This document shows positions 22,723 to 25,140 of a stretch of DNA of 25,140 bases, in pieces; within the stretch, counting starts at the first letter, position 1, and every line of letters begins with the position of its first letter. The translations under genes were made by a program, and so were the position numbers. Source of the stretch: Massilia sp. (GTDB lineage: Bacteria; Pseudomonadota; Gammaproteobacteria; Burkholderiales; Burkholderiaceae_D). The notes under the pieces were generated by a model. The model was not told the origin of the DNA. It did not search any database and saw nothing but the letters and a program-made list of their open reading frames with translations. The stretch is taken from NCBI GenBank assembly GCA_028291845.1, contig JAQGNM010000417.1, positions 1 to 25,140 of the forward strand, read 5' to 3'.

Positions 22723-24342
22723 ATGAGCACCACTACCACCATCGATCACACCGTCGGCCACGACGCTCACGGCCACGAACATGGGCACGACCATGCGCAT
22801 GATCACCCTACCGGCTACCAGCGCTGGCTGTTCGCCACCAACCACAAGGACATCGGCACCTTGTACCTGTGGTTTGCGCTGATCATGCTGATGTCGGGCG
22901 GCGTGCTGGCCCTGATGATCCGCAGCGAACTGTTTCAGCCTGGCCTGCAATTCTTCCAGCCCGAGTTTTTCAACCAGTTGACCACCATGCACGGCCTGGT
23001 GATGGTGTTCGGCGCCATCATGCCGGCCTTCGTCGGCTTCGCCAACTGGATGATCCCGCTGCAAGTGGGTTGCGCCGACATGGCGTTCGCCCGCATGAAC
23101 AATTTTTCCTTCTGGCTGCTGCCGCCGGCAGCCCTGCTGCTGGCCGGTTCCTTCTTCGCACCGGGCGGCGCCACCGCGGCCGGCTGGACCTTGTATGCGC
23201 CCTTGTCGACCCAGATGGGCCCCGGCATGGACATGGCGATTTTCGCCATGCACCTGATGGGCGCGTCGTCGATCATGGGCTCGATCAACATCATCGTCAC
23301 CATCCTCAACATGCGCGCGCCCGGCATGACCCTGATGAAAATGCCGATGTTCTGCTGGACCTGGCTGATCACCGCCTACCTGCTGATCGCCGTGATGCCC
23401 GTGCTGGCCGGCGCCATCACCATGACCCTGACCGACCGCCACTTCGGCACCTCGTTCTTCAACGCCGCCGCCGGTGGCGACCCGGTCATGTACCAGCACA
23501 TTTTCTGGTTCTTCGGCCACCCCGAGGTCTACATCATGATTTTGCCGGCCTTCGGCATCGTCTCGCAGATCCTGCCGGCGTTTGCCCGCAAGCCGCTGTT
23601 CGGCTACGCCTCGATGGTCTATGCCACGGCTTCGATCGCCATCCTGTCGTTCATCGTCTGGGCGCACCACATGTTCACCACCGGCATGCCGGTGACATCG
23701 CAGCTGTTCTTCATGTATGCCACCATGCTGATCGCCGTGCCGACCGGCGTCAAAGTCTTCAACTGGGTCGCCACCATGTGGAAGGGCTCGATGACCTTCG
23801 AAACCCCGATGCTGTTCTCGGTCGGCTTCATCTTCGTGTTCACCATGGGCGGTTTCACCGGCCTGATCCTGGCGGTCACCCCGATCGACATCCAGTTGCA
23901 GGACACCTATTATGTGGTGGCCCACTTCCACTACGTGCTGGTGGCAGGTTCGCTGTTCGCCCTGTTCGCGGGATTCTATTACTGGTCGCCGAAATGGACC
24001 GGCCACATGTACAACGAAGGGCGCGGCAAGTTCCACTTCTGGGCTTCCCTGATCACCTTCAACATCACCTTCTTCCCGATGCACTTCCTGGGCCTGGCCG
24101 GCATGCCGCGCCGTTATGCCGATTATTCGGCGGTATTTACCGACTTCAACGCCATCGCCACCATCGGCGCCTTCGGTTTCGGCCTGTCGCAAGTGTATTT
24201 CCTGTTCTTCGTGATCCTGCCGACCATCCGCGGCGGCGCCAAGGCGCCGGCAAAACCATGGGATGGCGCCGAAGGGCTGGAGTGGACCGTGCCGAGCCCG
24301 GCGCCGTTCCACACCTTTGAAATCCCGCCACTGGTCAAATAA
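22723..24342 (+). CDS. coxA: Cytochrome c oxidase subunit I
   Basis: This is the heme-copper catalytic subunit that reduces oxygen to water and pumps protons. The 539-residue protein has about 12 membrane helices. Recognisable residues are low-spin heme ligands His90 (TMHGLVMVFG) and His403, heme a3 ligand His401 (VVAHFHYVLVAGS), CuB ligands His266, His315 and His316 (FFGHPEVY; VWAHHMFTTG), the cross-linked Tyr270, Glu268 of the D pathway and Lys344 of the K pathway (PTGVKVFNW). These fit an A-type oxidase. The N terminus carries a His-rich extension: nine His between residues 9 and 28 before GYQRWLFATNHKDIG. GGGAG nine bases before the ATG supports the start. It lies 13 bases after coxB. Confidence 0.97.
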   Translation: MSTTTTIDHTVGHDAHGHEHGHDHAHDHPTGYQRWLFATNHKDIGTLYLWFALIMLMSGGVLALMIRSELFQPGLQFFQPEFFNQLTTMHGLVMVFGAIMPAFVGFANWMIPLQVGCADMAFARMNNFSFWLLPPAALLLAGSFFAPGGATAAGWTLYAPLSTQMGPGMDMAIFAMHLMGASSIMGSINIIVTILNMRAPGMTLMKMPMFCWTWLITAYLLIAVMPVLAGAITMTLTDRHFGTSFFNAAAGGDPVMYQHIFWFFGHPEVYIMILPAFGIVSQILPAFARKPLFGYASMVYATASIAILSFIVWAHHMFTTGMPVTSQLFFMYATMLIAVPTGVKVFNWVATMWKGSMTFETPMLFSVGFIFVFTMGGFTGLILAVTPIDIQLQDTYYVVAHFHYVLVAGSLFALFAGFYYWSPKWTGHMYNEGRGKFHFWASLITFNITFFPMHFLGLAGMPRRYADYSAVFTDFNAIATIGAFGFGLSQVYFLFFVILPTIRGGAKAPAKPWDGAEGLEWTVPSPAPFHTFEIPPLVK

Positions 24343-24346
24343 AACC

Positions 24347-24451
24347 ATGTCCAACGGTAAGAAGCCAAGCAATTCCCGGCTGGGGCTGATTCTGGCCGGG
24401 GTTGCGCTGTTCTTTTTTGCAATGGTGTTTATCAAGCGCATATGGCTGTGA
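24347..24451 (+). CDS. Cytochrome oxidase small assembly protein (34 residues, one membrane helix)
   Basis: The 34-codon frame begins 4 bases after the coxA stop codon and reads MSNGKKPSNSRLGLILAGVA followed by LFFFAMVFIKRIWL. It has a basic cytoplasmic N terminus, one membrane helix (about residues 12-29) and a short basic tail. Its position between coxA and ctaG matches the very small proteins annotated as oxidase assembly factors in other betaproteobacteria. The exact role is not established by sequence. It is 12 bases before ctaG and almost certainly co-transcribed. Confidence 0.8.
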   Translation: MSNGKKPSNSRLGLILAGVALFFFAMVFIKRIWL

Positions 24452-24463
24452 GGCGGTAGTGAG

Positions 24464-25033
24464 ATGAATACCAAGCGCACCCTGCGGCTCAACCGCGCCA
24501 TGCTCGGCAAGCTGCTGGTGGTCACGGTCGTGATGTTTGGCTTCGGCTATGCGCTGGTGCCGCTGTACCGCCAGATGTGCGAGTTGCTTGGTATTAATGT
24601 GTTGACCCAGAAGGATGGCACGGTGGCGCGGCCCGAGAACACCCAGATCGACAAGAGCCGCACCATCACGGTCGAACTCGATGGTAATTCGCAGGGGCCA
24701 TGGCGCTTTCGCCCGACCACCCGCAGCATCGATGTGCACCCGGGAGAATTGGCGTCGGTGATGTACGAAGTGGTCAATACCCAGGACCGCACCGTCCAGG
24801 CCCAGGCCATTCCCAGTTACGCGCCGCAGTCGGCAACGCCGCATTTTAAAAAGGTCGAGTGTTTCTGTTTCAAGCAGCAAACCATGCTGCCGCACGAAGC
24901 GCGGCAGATGCCGGTGGTGTTTTTTATCGACCCGGCGCTGCCGAAGGAAGTAAAAACCATTACCTTGTCTTACACATTTTTTGAAGTCGGTGGCACCACG
25001 GGCAATCCGGTGAAAACGGTGGCGGCGCGCTAG
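24464..25033 (+). CDS. ctaG: Cytochrome c oxidase copper chaperone Cox11/CtaG
   Basis: Cox11/CtaG delivers copper to the CuB site of subunit I. The 189-residue protein has an N-terminal membrane anchor (about residues 13-33) and a periplasmic immunoglobulin-like domain. The conserved copper-binding cysteines are visible: Cys39 (YRQMCELLG), and the CFCF pair Cys133/Cys135 (KVECFCFKQQTMLP). Other family segments are GPWRFRPTTRSIDVHPGE and MPVVFFIDPALP. It starts with ATG 24464, 12 bases after the small assembly protein gene, in the usual coxB-coxA-ctaG order. The name CtaG is also used for an unrelated Bacillus protein; this is the Cox11 type. Confidence 0.95.
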   Translation: MNTKRTLRLNRAMLGKLLVVTVVMFGFGYALVPLYRQMCELLGINVLTQKDGTVARPENTQIDKSRTITVELDGNSQGPWRFRPTTRSIDVHPGELASVMYEVVNTQDRTVQAQAIPSYAPQSATPHFKKVECFCFKQQTMLPHEARQMPVVFFIDPALPKEVKTITLSYTFFEVGGTTGNPVKTVAAR

Positions 25034-25043
25034 GGGCACTGGC

Positions 25044-25140
25044 ATGGAAAAGAAAACACATTTTCTGGCGAGCATGAAGGCGGTGTTTTGGTCGTTCTTC
25101 GGTATTCGCAAGAGAAGCGATTATGAAAGCGATGCGGCCA
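25044..25140 (+). CDS. DUF2970 family small membrane protein, 3'-truncated by window edge
   Basis: The frame opens 10 bases after the ctaG stop with MEKKTHFLASMKAVFWSFFG followed by IRKRSDYESDAA before the window ends, so about 32 residues are visible. The sequence KAVFWSFFGIRKRSDYESDA matches the DUF2970 pattern found between ctaG and coxC (subunit III) in betaproteobacterial cox operons. The function is unknown, probably a small membrane-associated oxidase-operon protein. The rest lies outside the window. Confidence 0.8.
   Translation, partial: MEKKTHFLASMKAVFWSFFGIRKRSDYESDAA

Noticed and set aside
22627..24525. A 632-codon open frame antisense to coxA and ctaG
   Set aside because: Again a shadow of GC-rich coding sequence; His/Gly/Asp-rich translation with no recognisable domain.
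1..25140. CRISPR arrays, tRNA or rRNA genes, prophage or toxin-antitoxin modules
   Set aside because: Looked for across the window; no regularly spaced direct repeats, no cloverleaf-like or rRNA-like segments recognised, and gene content is continuous core metabolism.

Overview
The window reads as a chromosomal segment of a GC-rich betaproteobacterium, most likely family Oxalobacteraceae (Massilia/Duganella/Janthinobacterium-like). This is inferred from gene content and order: a coxB with a fused cytochrome c domain followed by coxA, a 34-residue membrane protein, ctaG and a DUF2970 gene; pilT-pilU divergent from yggS-proC; and an OxyR with the two redox cysteines. I cannot confirm the genus from sequence alone. 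Almost all of the window is housekeeping and core metabolism. I see no rRNA, tRNA, CRISPR array, prophage or complete insertion sequence.

Layout. 1-2024: the 3' part of dxs (isoprenoid precursors) converges on a PduO-type cobalamin adenosyltransferase gene. 2091-7593: glcD-glcE-glcF (glycolate dehydrogenase) followed, with a one-base stop/start overlap, by a soluble PAS hybrid histidine kinase. 7625-12403 (minus strand): pilT, pilU and a glutathione peroxidase gene in tight series, then a second PAS hybrid kinase. 12510-14034: yggS and proC overlap. 14171-15381 (minus): a DUF883 membrane-anchored protein and ubiA. 15504-15929: a small predicted secreted protein of unknown function. 16107-17063 (minus): oxyR. 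17209-18864: a third PilT/PilU-type ATPase gene broken by an in-frame amber codon, then rfaE2. 19006-20241 (minus): comF and trmL. 20297-21223: bioC. 21513-25140: the aa3/caa3-type cytochrome oxidase operon, running off the right edge.

The most notable non-coding structure is a family of three nested inverted repeats (1351-1471, 14033-14161, 18888-19001). They share near-identical arms around unrelated loops of 48-49 nt, and each sits between two convergent genes. A fourth convergent junction (15929-16089) holds a different, MITE-like 161-bp element with 19-bp terminal inverted repeats and a TA duplication, whose first base completes the stop codon of the upstream gene. Only one of the five convergent junctions (between the two kinase genes) has no such element.

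Functional themes are twitching motility and possibly DNA uptake (pilT, pilU, the broken third ATPase, comF), respiration (glcDEF, cox operon, ubiA for ubiquinone), peroxide response (oxyR, gpx) and signalling (two hybrid kinases). No convincing new multi-gene system is visible. The points most worth a second look are the repeat family, the amber-interrupted ATPase, the glycolate-coupled kinase and the long structured leader of the cox operon.
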